A stretch of 22,776 nucleotides of DNA from an uncultured Lachnospiraceae bacterium (GCA_910579495.1 CAJTVD010000004.1:102287-125062); one strand, 5' to 3'. Positions 1-7,543 are shown, counted from the first letter of the stretch. Translations and numbers: made by a program. Notes: generated by a model not told the origin, from the sequence alone.

Positions 1-252
1 GGAACGGACGTAAACCCTGAGCCCGGTGATACACCAGGGAAAACGCCTGTGCCGGACCAAAAGCCAACACCGGATGAGGAAACAGAAGGTTCCGGCGGAT
101 CAGGGGAAAATACAGAAGATACCACAAAACCAGGGGAGGGAGGGGGAAACACTGCCCCGCCGGAACCTGGTTCCGGCAATGAGGGAAACTCTGATACGGA
201 ACCCACAAAGAAACCTCTAGATGAAGAAGATAAAAACGACGCAGGTGTATAA
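1..252 (+). CDS. C-terminal tail of an unidentified protein, low complexity (partial)
   Basis: The frame is open from base 1 to a TAA ending at 252, so this is the 3' end of a gene that begins outside the window. The visible 83 residues are almost entirely Pro, Gly, Glu, Asp, Thr, Ser and Asn, with an acidic end (DEEDKNDAGV). There is no fold-like hydrophobic pattern, no sortase motif and no membrane segment. Such tails are usual as disordered C-terminal extensions of secreted or surface proteins, but the main domain is out of view and no function can be given. An internal GTG at 49 is not needed as a start because the frame continues upstream. Confidence 0.75.
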   Translation, partial: GTDVNPEPGDTPGKTPVPDQKPTPDEETEGSGGSGENTEDTTKPGEGGGNTAPPEPGSGNEGNSDTEPTKKPLDEEDKNDAGV

Positions 253-315
253 AAACTAAACTTTTTGGGCACCAACTACATTACAAACTGATTTCAACGG
301 CTGGGTAAATTTGCC

Positions 316-344
316 TTGACAAATAGAAACAAAGACGATATATA
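316..344 (+). promoter_or_regulatory. Probable sigma-A promoter of hup
   Basis: A perfect TTGACA at 316-321 is followed after 17 bp by TATATA at 339-344, inside an AT-rich run. It lies about 60 bp upstream of the HU start codon, and an AGGAGG-type site (391-397) sits 5 bp before that ATG. Confidence 0.65.
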
Positions 345-402
345 TAGATATAGACGTTTCAGAGGAGACATCAAAACACTCATATAAAGAGGAGGAGTTC
401 AC

Positions 403-678
403 ATGAACAAAACAGAATTAGTTGCAGCTATGGCTGACCAGGCTGACTTATCCAGGAAGGACGCAGAAGCGGCTTTGAAAGCTTTCACAGATATCGTATC
501 AGAAGAGCTGAAAAATGACGGTAAAGTTCAGTTGGTTGGTTTTGGAACTTTTGAGGTGTCCAAAAGATCAGCCAGAGAAGGCAGGAATCCCCAGACTGGG
601 GAAGTAATGCCGATTGCAGCTTCCAAAGCTCCTAAATTCAAAGCAGGCAAGGCTTTAAAGGATTTAGTTAATGGTTAA
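403..678 (+). CDS. hup: HU family DNA-binding protein
   Basis: This 91-aa protein is a full-length bacterial HU, the small basic histone-like dimer that bends and compacts the nucleoid. The helical N-terminus (MNKTELVAAMAD) leads into the GFGTFEV strand, and the arm carries the hallmark GRNPQTGE before the typical ending PKFKAGKALKDLV. The start is fixed by the site GGAGGAG at 391-397. It has its own promoter upstream and a stem-loop directly downstream, so it can be made at a higher level than the sporulation genes that follow. In many Clostridia hup sits next to the S4 gene and yabP, as here. Confidence 0.97.
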   Translation: MNKTELVAAMADQADLSRKDAEAALKAFTDIVSEELKNDGKVQLVGFGTFEVSKRSAREGRNPQTGEVMPIAASKAPKFKAGKALKDLVNG

Positions 679-693
679 GGCAGATGATATGTA

Positions 694-720
694 AAGGGCC
701 TGCCCTGGCAGGCTCTTTTT
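694..720 (+). terminator. Rho-independent terminator after hup
   Basis: The arms GCCTGCC (698-704) and GGCAGGC (707-713) form a GC-rich hairpin, extended by flanking A and G residues pairing with CTT, and followed by TTTTT at 716-720. It lies between hup and the S4 gene, so it probably attenuates read-through into the downstream genes. Confidence 0.8.
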
Positions 721-740
721 GTATACAGGGGAGTGAGGGT

Positions 741-980
741 ATGAGGTTAGATAAATATTTAAAGGTTTCCCGTTTGATCAAAAGAAGGACAGTGGCTAAT
801 GAAGCCTGCGATGCAGGCCGGGTTTTGGTCAACGATAAGCCAGCCAAGGCGTCCGCTAATGTAAAGGAAGGGGACGTAATCACCATTGGTTTTGGGAATA
901 AAGAGGTAAAGGTGGAGGTATTAAGCGTACAGGAGACAGTAAGGAAAGAAGAGGCGAAAGAATTGTTCCGTTATCTGTAA
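741..980 (+). CDS. rqcP: S4-domain RNA-binding protein, RqcP/YabO-like
   Basis: This 79-aa protein is essentially one S4 RNA-binding domain: MRLDKYLKVSRLIKRR, then AGRVLVNDKPAK and VKEGDVITI. It matches the family of B. subtilis YabO, renamed RqcP, which works with RqcH on stalled 50S subunits during alanine tailing in ribosome quality control. E. coli Hsp15 is a distant relative. The reading frame extends upstream to 684, but that part runs through the hup terminator. The ATG at 741 follows GGGGAGTGAGGG and starts exactly at the family N-terminus. The neighbours hup, yabP and yabQ support the assignment. Confidence 0.92.
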   Translation: MRLDKYLKVSRLIKRRTVANEACDAGRVLVNDKPAKASANVKEGDVITIGFGNKEVKVEVLSVQETVRKEEAKELFRYL

Positions 981-986
981 TTGTGC

Positions 987-1015
987 TTCTATTATGGCAA
1001 GTCCCTGAATATAAT
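987..1015 (+). promoter_or_regulatory. Possible sigma-E-type promoter of yabP
   Basis: TTCTATT (987-993) and AATATAAT (1008-1015), separated by 14 bp, partly match the sporulation sigma-E pattern (KMATATT and CATACAMT). The -10 alone also reads as TATAAT. In B. subtilis yabP is transcribed in the mother cell under sigma-E. The site match is modest. Confidence 0.35.
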
Positions 1016-1047
1016 CTTTTAGAGATGGTTGTATCAGGAGAGTTGTT

Positions 1048-1338
1048 ATGGAAGATTTGAATAATATAAATAAACGTGTGCATAAGCTCATACTGAATAA
1101 CAGGAGATCCTGCAATTTAACAGGAGTCAATGACGTACTTTCCTTTGACGAAAATGAAATCATACTGGAGACAGAGCAGGGAATGCTGATGATCAAGGGA
1201 AATGAACTGCATGTGAACCGGCTTACCCTGGATAAGGGAGAGGTGGATATTGACGGGCGGATTGACAGCTTCACTTATTCGGAGCAGTCCAGCATGGGGG
1301 CAAAAGGGGAATCATTGCTTTCCCGCCTGTTTAAGTAA
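1048..1338 (+). CDS. yabP: Sporulation protein YabP
   Basis: This 96-aa protein of the YabP/YqfC family is needed for spore coat and cortex assembly in Bacillus and found throughout endospore formers. The family signature is visible in NRRSCNLTGVNDVLSFDE, followed by the alternating beta pattern and the LHVNRLTLDKGEVDIDGRID segment. The ATG at 1048 follows CAGGAGAG. The stop codon abuts the yabQ start, which indicates translational coupling. A possible sigma-E-like promoter precedes it. It probably acts in the mother cell together with YabQ. Confidence 0.93.
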   Translation: MEDLNNINKRVHKLILNNRRSCNLTGVNDVLSFDENEIILETEQGMLMIKGNELHVNRLTLDKGEVDIDGRIDSFTYSEQSSMGAKGESLLSRLFK

Positions 1339-1833
1339 ATGCCTATGAGCCAGAACATTATAAATGAAGTAACTTTTCTCTTGCATTCATTTTTACTGGG
1401 TGCAGTGATCACGGTTGTATATGATGTTTTTCTGATATTACGCAGGCTGGTCAGGCATAATCTGTTCCTGGTTTCCCTGGAGGATTTGGTTTTCTGGATT
1501 TCCTGCGCTATTGGCGTGTTTTATATGCTTTATGAGGAAAATAACGGGATCCTCAGGTGGTTTGCGGTATTTGGCGCTGGGCTGGGAATGGTTGTATATA
1601 AAAAATGTGTGGGTAATTTTCTGGTGGACCTGGTAGCGGCGGCCATAGGGCGTATTTTGCGGGCTGCCACCCGGATCCTGGGATTTATATTCCGCCCGGT
1701 GAGGTTTGCCGGAAGGAAAGTGAAAGGCGGCGTCAAGGCTTCCGCGCGGAAGGGAAAGAAAGCAGGGAGATGGGCCAAAAATAAAATAAAGGAAAGAATG
1801 AAGGTACTTAAAATGACACTATGCAGGCATTGA
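1339..1833 (+). CDS. yabQ: Spore cortex membrane protein YabQ
   Basis: This 164-aa protein belongs to the YabQ family, a mother-cell membrane protein required for spore cortex formation in Bacillus. The N-terminal half has two or three hydrophobic segments (about residues 8-30, 44-64 and 70-85) with the family-typical GAVITVVYDVFLILRRLV. The C-terminal third is strongly basic and rich in Lys, Arg and Gly, presumably a cytoplasmic tail. The ATG at 1339 directly follows the yabP stop. A second ATG two codons later is equally possible. It ends just before the divIC-like gene. Confidence 0.92.
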   Translation: MPMSQNIINEVTFLLHSFLLGAVITVVYDVFLILRRLVRHNLFLVSLEDLVFWISCAIGVFYMLYEENNGILRWFAVFGAGLGMVVYKKCVGNFLVDLVAAAIGRILRAATRILGFIFRPVRFAGRKVKGGVKASARKGKKAGRWAKNKIKERMKVLKMTLCRH

Positions 1834-1847
1834 TGGCGGAATGAGGG

Positions 1848-2159
1848 ATGGTTATGGCGAGAAGGGCGGCATACAGGAAAAGGCGCCAGAATAAATTTGG
1901 CATGTTTCTTGCTTATACAGTGGTAGTGATGTTGCTTATTGTGGTTGCGTTCAGCAGCGTGGGGCTTATGGCGAAGAAGGAAGCCTATCGGCAGAAGGAA
2001 ATTGCCCTGGAGCAGCAAATCGCCCAGGAGGAGAAGCGGGCGCAGGAAATTGAAGAATTTGAAAAATACACCCACACCAAGAAATACATTGAGGAGGTTG
2101 CACGCGACAGGCTGGGGCTGGTGTATGAGGGAGAAATACTTTTTAAAGATGAAAATTAA
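1848..2159 (+). CDS. divIC: Septum formation initiator, DivIC/FtsB-like
   Basis: This 103-aa bitopic membrane protein has a basic N-terminus (ARRAAYRKRRQNK), one transmembrane helix (about residues 18-40), then a coiled coil rich in Gln, Glu and Lys, and the family ending YIEEVARDRLGLVYEGEILF. DivIC/FtsB proteins bind FtsL and DivIB/FtsQ and help activate septal peptidoglycan synthesis. Gene order downstream of yabQ is the same as in B. subtilis. Two in-frame ATGs (1848 and 1854) follow the weak site GAATGAGGG; the first is used here. A terminator follows immediately. Confidence 0.92.
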   Translation: MVMARRAAYRKRRQNKFGMFLAYTVVVMLLIVVAFSSVGLMAKKEAYRQKEIALEQQIAQEEKRAQEIEEFEKYTHTKKYIEEVARDRLGLVYEGEILFKDEN

Positions 2160-2184
2160 GCAGGCTTGTGGGCCTGTTTTTTTG
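2158..2184 (+). terminator. Terminator after the divIC-like gene
   Basis: CAGGC (2161-2165) and GCCTG (2172-2176) pair across a short loop and are followed by a run of seven T. It separates the yabPQ-divIC unit from spoIIE. Confidence 0.8.
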
Positions 2185-2214
2185 TCAGAAAATTTCCCAA
2201 GACCATCCCTTTGT

Positions 2215-2248
2215 TTTGACAAATTATTTTTTCATTGCAAGGTATAAT
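2215..2248 (+). promoter_or_regulatory. spoIIE promoter with 21-bp spacer and an overlapping 0A-like box
   Basis: TTGACA (2216-2221) and TATAAT (2243-2248) are both perfect but are 21 bp apart instead of the usual 17. In B. subtilis the sigma-A promoters of spoIIE and spoIIG have 21- and 22-bp spacers and need Spo0A~P. TGACAAA at 2217-2223 matches the 0A box TGNCGAA in 6 of 7 positions and overlaps the -35, the expected arrangement. A weaker 5/7 match, TGTCAGA, lies about 35 bp upstream. Confidence 0.7.
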
Positions 2249-2272
2249 GGTTCCCCAGGAGGAGACTGTCAT

Positions 2273-3478
2273 ATGAAGAAGCAGATATCAGGCGAAAGAG
2301 AAGAGTTTAACAGCATACTGCCGGAATATGGAAGGAGAAAACTGCTTACTTATGCGGATTCCATCAGGGAATTGGCAAACAGTTTCAGGGAAAATGATAA
2401 TGCCAGGGAACCGGCCGAAGGGGAACTTCCCTCTGACAGGCGGGATTATATCTGGCAGAGGCGTTTAAGCGAGAACAAGGACTTGATGGTAGAGCACCTG
2501 CAGGAAATGGCACAGATCATGACCCAGCTTGCAGAAGAAGCCAGAAGGTGCGTGCCTATGGGGGAGCGGCGGCTGAAGCAGATTTCCCATGCCCTCAGGG
2601 AGGTGGATATCCAGCTAAAGAGCCTTTATTTGATAGAAAATGAAATGGGCCGTATGGAGGTGTCCATTACCATAAGGAATCTGAAAAAGAGCACCCTTTC
2701 TGCAGAGGAAATCGGCGATCTGCTGTCGGTTCTTTTAAATATGCGCCTTACCAGCGCCCAGGATAATGCTTTTTTCCTGGGCACGGACTGGCAGACTTTT
2801 TATTATGTAAAGGAAGCGAAATACCACGTGCTTACCGGGGTGGCGAAGGCAGTGAAGGAAACAGAGAAAATCTCCGGGGATAATTATACTTTTTTTGAGA
2901 CCAATACGGGGAACCTTACCGCTGTGCTCTCTGATGGCATGGGATCCGGTGACAAGGCCTGCAGTGACAGCACCCTTGTGGTGGAGCTGATGGAAAAGTT
3001 CCTGGAGGCGGGCTTCCAGGTGGAAATTGCCATACAGATGATCAACAGTGCCTTGCTGGCAGGAGGGGAAAATTGCAATATGCCCACCCTGGATCTGTGC
3101 AGTTTGGACCTTTATAGCGGGGAGTGCCGTTTCGTGAAGGTGGGGAGCGCCAGTTCCTATATTAAGCGGCAGCATCTGGTGGACCGGATCTCGGCGGGAA
3201 ACCTCCCCCTGGGAATCTTCCCCAAGCCGGACATGGAGGCTGTGGGAAGGGTTTTGATGGACGGGGATTACATTATCATGGTATCCGACGGTGTATTGGA
3301 TGCCCTCTCCCAGGGAATTGGGGAGGACATGCTCTCGGAGTTTATCGGCGGCATCAGCCTGGAAAACCCCGGTGAGATTGCCAGCGCTATTTTAAATTTC
3401 GGTATTCAGCAAAGCAGGGGGCGCATCCGGGACGATATGACAGTGCTGGTGACAGGAATATGGAAAAAAGAAGAGTAG
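2273..3478 (+). CDS. spoIIE: SpoIIE family PP2C-type serine phosphatase, short soluble form
   Basis: SpoIIE dephosphorylates SpoIIAA-P and thereby frees the forespore sigma-F. This protein has 401 aa, against about 800-830 in B. subtilis and many Clostridia. It lacks the N-terminal multi-pass membrane region. Residues 1-190 are a helical linker region (RDYIWQRRLSENKDLMVEHL) as in the central part of SpoIIE. The PP2C domain follows, with metal-binding Asp residues in SDGMGSG (D221), VSDGVLDAL (D339) and RDDMTVLV (D387-D388). The ATG at 2273 follows the site AGGAGG and a Spo0A-type promoter. The open frame back to 2168 runs through that promoter, so it is not coding. There is no room upstream for the missing part, so this is not a frameshift. 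The gene starts the tilS-hpt-ftsH operon. Confidence 0.9.
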   Translation: MKKQISGEREEFNSILPEYGRRKLLTYADSIRELANSFRENDNAREPAEGELPSDRRDYIWQRRLSENKDLMVEHLQEMAQIMTQLAEEARRCVPMGERRLKQISHALREVDIQLKSLYLIENEMGRMEVSITIRNLKKSTLSAEEIGDLLSVLLNMRLTSAQDNAFFLGTDWQTFYYVKEAKYHVLTGVAKAVKETEKISGDNYTFFETNTGNLTAVLSDGMGSGDKACSDSTLVVELMEKFLEAGFQVEIAIQMINSALLAGGENCNMPTLDLCSLDLYSGECRFVKVGSASSYIKRQHLVDRISAGNLPLGIFPKPDMEAVGRVLMDGDYIIMVSDGVLDALSQGIGEDMLSEFIGGISLENPGEIASAILNFGIQQSRGRIRDDMTVLVTGIWKKEE

Positions 3479-3516
3479 CTCTTTCTTTTTTCCAGTATTT
3501 CGGATATAGTATAAGT

Positions 3517-4923
3517 ATGGTGAATAAAGTACTGGATTATGTCAAAAAGTATCGGATGATTGAGCCGGAAGATACCATAGTGGCGGGAATTTCAGGGGGC
3601 GCAGATTCTGTCTGCCTCCTTTTTGTGCTGGCAGAACTGCAAAAAAGGATTCCCTTTGCAATCCGTGTGGTGCATGTGGACCATGGTATACGGCAGGAAG
3701 CGGCGGAAGATGCCTGCTATGTCCGGGAGCTTTGCCGCCGGTTTGATATTCCCTTTACCCTTGTGGAGGAAAATGTGAGGGAAGGGGCAAAAATCCGCAG
3801 GATATCTGAGGAAGAGGAGGGCAGGCGGGTTAGGTACCAGGCTTTTGCCAGGGCGCTGGAAGGAAAGAAGGGGAAAATTGCGGTAGCCCATAACAGCAAT
3901 GACAGGGCTGAGACTATGCTTTTCCATCTTTTCCGGGGAACAGGCCTTACCGGGGCATCTGGAATCCGGCCGGTAGCGGGAAACGTGATCCGCCCTCTTT
4001 TGTGTGTCCAAAGGAGTGAGATTGAAAGCTGGCTGGGGGAGAGGGGGGTTCCTTTTTGTACGGACAGCACCAACGGGCAGGATATTTATACCCGGAACCG
4101 CATCCGCCACCATATACTTTCCTATGCGGAGCAGGAGGTGTGCCGGGGGGCGGTGGCCAATATGAACCGGGCGGCGGACCAGCTTCTGGGGGCGGAGGAA
4201 TATATTGGCAGGCAGGTGCAGGCCGCAATGGAAAGGTGCGTGCTGCCGGAAGCGGGGGAAGGCACGGTGGCAATTAATATCCCTGCGCTTTTAAGGGAGG
4301 ATGGTTATGTCCGGGGGCGTATTCTGTTGGAATGCCTGGCCCGCAGGGCAGGGGGCAGGAAGAATATCACTGCCGCCCATGTGGGGGCTATGGAATCTCT
4401 TTTCTTATCCGGGGAAAACGGGGAAATCCATCTTCCTTATGGCTTTGTGGTTTATAAAAAATATGATTTGGGTATGATACAAAAGAAGGAGGAAAAATCT
4501 GGAAATAATCCTTTAGGGGAAAAAAGGGAATTTCAGGTGGCACCCCCTGGGGAATGGGATATCCCGGGGCTTGGAAGGGTTGAATTTACCCTGTTTTCCC
4601 GAAAAGAATCTCAAATTATTCCACAAAAAACATATACGAAATGGTTTGATTATGATAAAATAACTTCGTCTATTGCGTTCAGAACCAGAAAGCAGGGGGA
4701 TTATTTAACCGTTAACCGGAAAATGGGACGCCAGTCATTGCAGGATTATTTTGTCAATGAAAAGGTTCCCAGGCAGGAGCGGGACGGGATTTATCTCCTT
4801 ACGGAGGGCGCCCATGTTATGTGGGTTCCCGGACGCCGGATAAGTGAATATTATAAGATCAGTGAGGGGACCAGGACAATTTTACAGGCGGCTGTGCCAG
4901 GGAAGGAAGGGCGGCTGCTATAA
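3517..4923 (+). CDS. tilS: tRNA(Ile)-lysidine synthetase
   Basis: TilS converts C34 of tRNA-Ile(CAU) to lysidine with ATP and lysine, so that AUA is read as Ile; it is essential. The protein of 468 aa has the N-type PP-loop SGGADS (residues 26-31), the VHVDHGIR motif, the DRAETMLFHLFRGTGLTG segment and TRNRIRH. The C-terminal TilS domain follows (FRTRKQGDYL, QSLQDYF, VPGRRISEYY). The ATG at 3517 gives the usual family N-terminus, but no clear ribosome binding site precedes it. An ATG at 3460, inside the end of spoIIE, would add 19 residues unlike the family. It is operonic with spoIIE and hpt, as in B. subtilis. Confidence 0.95.
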   Translation: MVNKVLDYVKKYRMIEPEDTIVAGISGGADSVCLLFVLAELQKRIPFAIRVVHVDHGIRQEAAEDACYVRELCRRFDIPFTLVEENVREGAKIRRISEEEEGRRVRYQAFARALEGKKGKIAVAHNSNDRAETMLFHLFRGTGLTGASGIRPVAGNVIRPLLCVQRSEIESWLGERGVPFCTDSTNGQDIYTRNRIRHHILSYAEQEVCRGAVANMNRAADQLLGAEEYIGRQVQAAMERCVLPEAGEGTVAINIPALLREDGYVRGRILLECLARRAGGRKNITAAHVGAMESLFLSGENGEIHLPYGFVVYKKYDLGMIQKKEEKSGNNPLGEKREFQVAPPGEWDIPGLGRVEFTLFSRKESQIIPQKTYTKWFDYDKITSSIAFRTRKQGDYLTVNRKMGRQSLQDYFVNEKVPRQERDGIYLLTEGAHVMWVPGRRISEYYKISEGTRTILQAAVPGKEGRLL

Positions 4924-4942
4924 AGAGAAAGGAGTCATTGTG

Positions 4943-5467
4943 ATGACTGAAAAAATCAGCGTTTTATTATCAGAAGAGGAAGTAGACGCCAGGATCAAGG
5001 AGATTGGCGAACAGATCAGCAGAGATTATGAGGGAAAACAGGTCCATTTGATCTGTGTGTTAAAGGGCGGCAGTTTTTTTATGTGTGAGCTGGCTAAACG
5101 GATCACGGTTCCGGTATCCCTGGATTTTATGTCAGTTTCCAGCTATGGGAGCGAAACCAAATCCAGCGGCGTAGTGAAGATCGTAAAGGACCTGGATGAG
5201 CCGTTAAACGGGAAGCATGTAATTGTAATAGAGGATATTGTGGACTCCGGGCGCACATTAAGCTATCTTCTTGCCATGCTTAAGGACAGGGGGCCGGAGA
5301 GCATAAGCCTGTGTACGCTTCTGGATAAGCCGGAGCGCAGGGTGGTGGACGTGCATGTGGATTACACAGGCTTCCAGATACCGGATAAATTTGTAGTGGG
5401 ATATGGGCTGGATTATGGACAGAAATACAGAAACCTTCCCTATATTGGGACGGTGGAGTTTGAATAA
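4943..5467 (+). CDS. hpt: Hypoxanthine phosphoribosyltransferase
   Basis: This purine salvage enzyme makes IMP (and GMP) from hypoxanthine or guanine with PRPP. The 174-aa length is standard. The PRPP-binding signature VIVIEDIVDSGRTL is at residues 93-106, with the acidic pair E97-D98. The N-terminal loop LKGGSFFM and the C-terminal IPDKFVVGYGLDY, which contacts the base, are also present. The ATG at 4943 follows AAAGGAG. It lies between tilS and ftsH, the same order as in B. subtilis. Confidence 0.96.
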   Translation: MTEKISVLLSEEEVDARIKEIGEQISRDYEGKQVHLICVLKGGSFFMCELAKRITVPVSLDFMSVSSYGSETKSSGVVKIVKDLDEPLNGKHVIVIEDIVDSGRTLSYLLAMLKDRGPESISLCTLLDKPERRVVDVHVDYTGFQIPDKFVVGYGLDYGQKYRNLPYIGTVEFE

Positions 5468-5476
5468 GCAAGGGTA

Positions 5477-5490
5477 GCCGGAAATCCGGC
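5477..5490 (+). other. Small hairpin between hpt and ftsH
   Basis: GCCGG (5477-5481) and CCGGC (5486-5490) form a 5-bp GC stem with an AAAT loop, only 17 bases before the ftsH start. No T-run follows, so it is not a terminator. It may influence mRNA processing or ftsH translation. Confidence 0.35.
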
Positions 5491-5506
5491 AAGCGAGGTA
5501 GGGACA

Positions 5507-7333
5507 TTGAATAAAAAATATAGAGGATATAACGCATATTTTATACTTGTGCTGCTGCTTTTGGCGTTGCTTGTGATTCCAAGCCTCTTGGACAACGATC
5601 AGGTAGAATATACCAGAGGGGAACTGGTTCAGGACCTGGAAGAAGACAATGTTATTTTTGCGGGAATCGCCCCTAACAGGCAGACGCCTACCGGGGAGGT
5701 GAACATCATCCTGAGAAATGGGCAGAGCCGGACTTTGTATGCAACAGATGTCAGGGAGATGGAAGAACTGCTGATTTCCCACGGGATAGACCCGGAGGTG
5801 AGGAAAGTACAGGAAGAAAGCTGGTTCCTTACCAGTGTGTTCCCGGTGCTGCTTGCGATCATTGTGATGGTGTTCTTTTTCGTGATGATGAACAGCCAGA
5901 ATGCCGGCGGCAGCAATAAGATGATGAATTTCGGAAAAAGCCGCGCCAGGCTTTCTGTAGGGGACGGCAAGGTCACTTTAAAGGATGTGGCGGGGCTGAA
6001 GGAAGAAAAGGAAGAGCTGGAAGAGATTGTGGAGTTCCTAAGGGAGCCTGCCAAGTTCACCAAGGTAGGGGCCAGGATTCCCAAGGGCGTGCTTCTTGAG
6101 GGCGCGCCAGGTACAGGAAAGACATTGCTTGCCAAGGCCATTGCAGGGGAAGCGGGAGTTCCCTTTTTCAGCATTTCCGGTTCCGATTTCGTGGAAATGT
6201 TTGTGGGTGTGGGCGCTTCCAGGGTCCGGGATTTATTTGAGGAGGCAAAGCGGCATTCTCCCTGTATTGTGTTTATTGACGAGATTGATGCGGTGGCAAG
6301 GCGCCGGGGAACCGGTATGGGGGGCGGCCATGACGAGAGGGAGCAGACCTTAAACCAGCTTCTGGTTGAGATGGACGGCTTTGGCGTCAATGAGGGAATC
6401 ATTGTGCTGGCGGCCACAAACCGGGTGGATATCCTGGATCCGGCTATTCTCCGTCCCGGGCGTTTTGACAGAAAAATCAGTGTCAACCGTCCGGATGTGG
6501 GAGGCAGGGAAGACATCCTGAAAGTACATGCCAAGAATAAGCCGTTGGCAGAGGATGTGGATTTAAAGCAGATCGCCCAGACTACGGCGGGATTTACAGG
6601 GGCGGACCTGGAGAATCTTTTAAATGAGGCTTCCATTGTGGCGGCGAAGGACAACAGAAGCTATGTGGTACAGGAGGATATCAGGCGTTCCTTTATTAAG
6701 GTAGGGATCGGTGCAGAGAAGAAGAGCCGGATCATCACTGAGAAGGAGAAGAAGATTACTGCTTACCATGAGGCGGGCCATGCGATCTTGTTCCATGTGC
6801 TGCCGGATGTGGGGCCGGTCTATACGGTGTCCATCATCCCCACCGGCCTTGGGGCGGCAGGCTATACCATGCCCCTTCCGGAAAAGGATGATATGTTCAT
6901 AACCAAGGGCAGGATGCTGCAGGATATAATGGTTTCCCTGGGGGGGAGGATTGCGGAAGAAATTATTTTCAGCGATATCACCACAGGAGCCTCCAGCGAC
7001 ATCAAAAAGGCTACCAAGGAAGCAAGGGACATGGTCACCAGGTACGGTATGTCCGAGAATATTGGGGTAATCAATTATGACAGCGATGATGATGAAGTGT
7101 TCATCGGCCGGGACCTTGCCCATGCCAAGAGCCACAGCGAGCTGGTATCCGGGGAGATCGACAGGGAAGTGCGGAACATTATTGATGACTGCTATGGCAA
7201 GGCCAAGGAGATCATCCTTGCCCATATGGATGTTCTCCATGGGTGCGCCAAGCTGCTTCTTGAAAAGGAGAAGATTGGCAGGGCGGAATTCGAGGCTTTG
7301 TTTACCGGCAAGGACAGCTTTTTTGAAACCTGA
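5507..7333 (+). CDS. ftsH: ATP-dependent zinc metalloprotease FtsH
   Basis: FtsH is a membrane-anchored AAA+ protease that degrades misfolded membrane proteins and regulators; in Bacillus its loss impairs sporulation. The protein has 608 aa: a transmembrane helix near residues 10-28, an extracytoplasmic domain, a second helix near 108-128, the AAA module with Walker A GAPGTGKT (199-206), Walker B CIVFIDEID and the second region of homology (ATNRVDILDPAILRPGRFDR), then the protease zinc site HEAGH (421-425). The start is TTG at 5507, after the site GAGGTAGGG; it is the only start placing the first membrane helix correctly. An upstream hairpin and the rare start codon may limit expression. It is the last gene of the operon. 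Confidence 0.96.
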   Translation: MNKKYRGYNAYFILVLLLLALLVIPSLLDNDQVEYTRGELVQDLEEDNVIFAGIAPNRQTPTGEVNIILRNGQSRTLYATDVREMEELLISHGIDPEVRKVQEESWFLTSVFPVLLAIIVMVFFFVMMNSQNAGGSNKMMNFGKSRARLSVGDGKVTLKDVAGLKEEKEELEEIVEFLREPAKFTKVGARIPKGVLLEGAPGTGKTLLAKAIAGEAGVPFFSISGSDFVEMFVGVGASRVRDLFEEAKRHSPCIVFIDEIDAVARRRGTGMGGGHDEREQTLNQLLVEMDGFGVNEGIIVLAATNRVDILDPAILRPGRFDRKISVNRPDVGGREDILKVHAKNKPLAEDVDLKQIAQTTAGFTGADLENLLNEASIVAAKDNRSYVVQEDIRRSFIKVGIGAEKKSRIITEKEKKITAYHEAGHAILFHVLPDVGPVYTVSIIPTGLGAAGYTMPLPEKDDMFITKGRMLQDIMVSLGGRIAEEIIFSDITTGASSDIKKATKEARDMVTRYGMSENIGVINYDSDDDEVFIGRDLAHAKSHSELVSGEIDREVRNIIDDCYGKAKEIILAHMDVLHGCAKLLLEKEKIGRAEFEALFTGKDSFFET

Positions 7334-7403
7334 TTTGCAGGCTGATTGTTAAAAGTGCACAAAAAGGAAGGGGCAAATTTGTAATATTTGTGAATCGTGG
7401 GTA

Positions 7404-7432
7404 TTTACGCAAAATGCAGGTTATGGTATTAT
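7404..7432 (+). promoter_or_regulatory. Probable promoter downstream of ftsH
   Basis: TTTACG (7404-7409), a 17-bp spacer and TATTAT (7427-7432), the latter preceded by an extended -10 TG (7424-7425). A transcript would begin near 7439 and meet the terminator at about 7530. Confidence 0.55.
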
Positions 7433-7438
7433 ACTACT

Positions 7439-7543
7439 TGTAACCCCCCAATACATTATATAGTTTTTTGCTATACCCCATAAGAAGAAATACCTTCTCT
7501 AAAAAGGACAGTAACTTGTTTACTGTCTTTTTTACTGTCCTTC
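7439..7543 (+). ncRNA. Candidate short leader RNA or attenuator with two alternative hairpins
   Basis: Between a good promoter and the GH13 gene lies a non-coding stretch with several short stems (TATAG/CTATA; AGAAG/CTTCT). In its 3' part the segment AAGGACAGTAA (7504-7514) can pair with TTACTGTC (7520-7527), which is followed by seven T and so forms a terminator. It can also pair over 11 bp with TTACTGTCCTT (7532-7542), which has no T-run. The 9-nt TTTACTGTC is directly repeated (7519-7527 and 7531-7539). This could be a regulated leader of the amylase gene or a roughly 95-nt small RNA. I recognise no known RNA family, and the rest of 7334-7729 shows no gene. Confidence 0.35.
7505..7534 (+). 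terminator. Rho-independent terminator in the ftsH-GH13 interval
   Basis: GACAGTAA (7507-7514) pairs with TTACTGTC (7520-7527) across a 5-nt loop, followed by TTTTTT. It could end both the ftsH operon and the short transcript from the promoter at 7404-7432. Confidence 0.65.

Noticed and set aside
1530..2222. 230-aa minus-strand frame opposite yabQ and divIC
   Set aside because: Shadow of two recognisable genes; no ribosome binding site and no known domains.
5629..6654. 341-aa minus-strand frame opposite ftsH
   Set aside because: Ser/Pro/Thr-rich shadow of the conserved AAA domain of ftsH.
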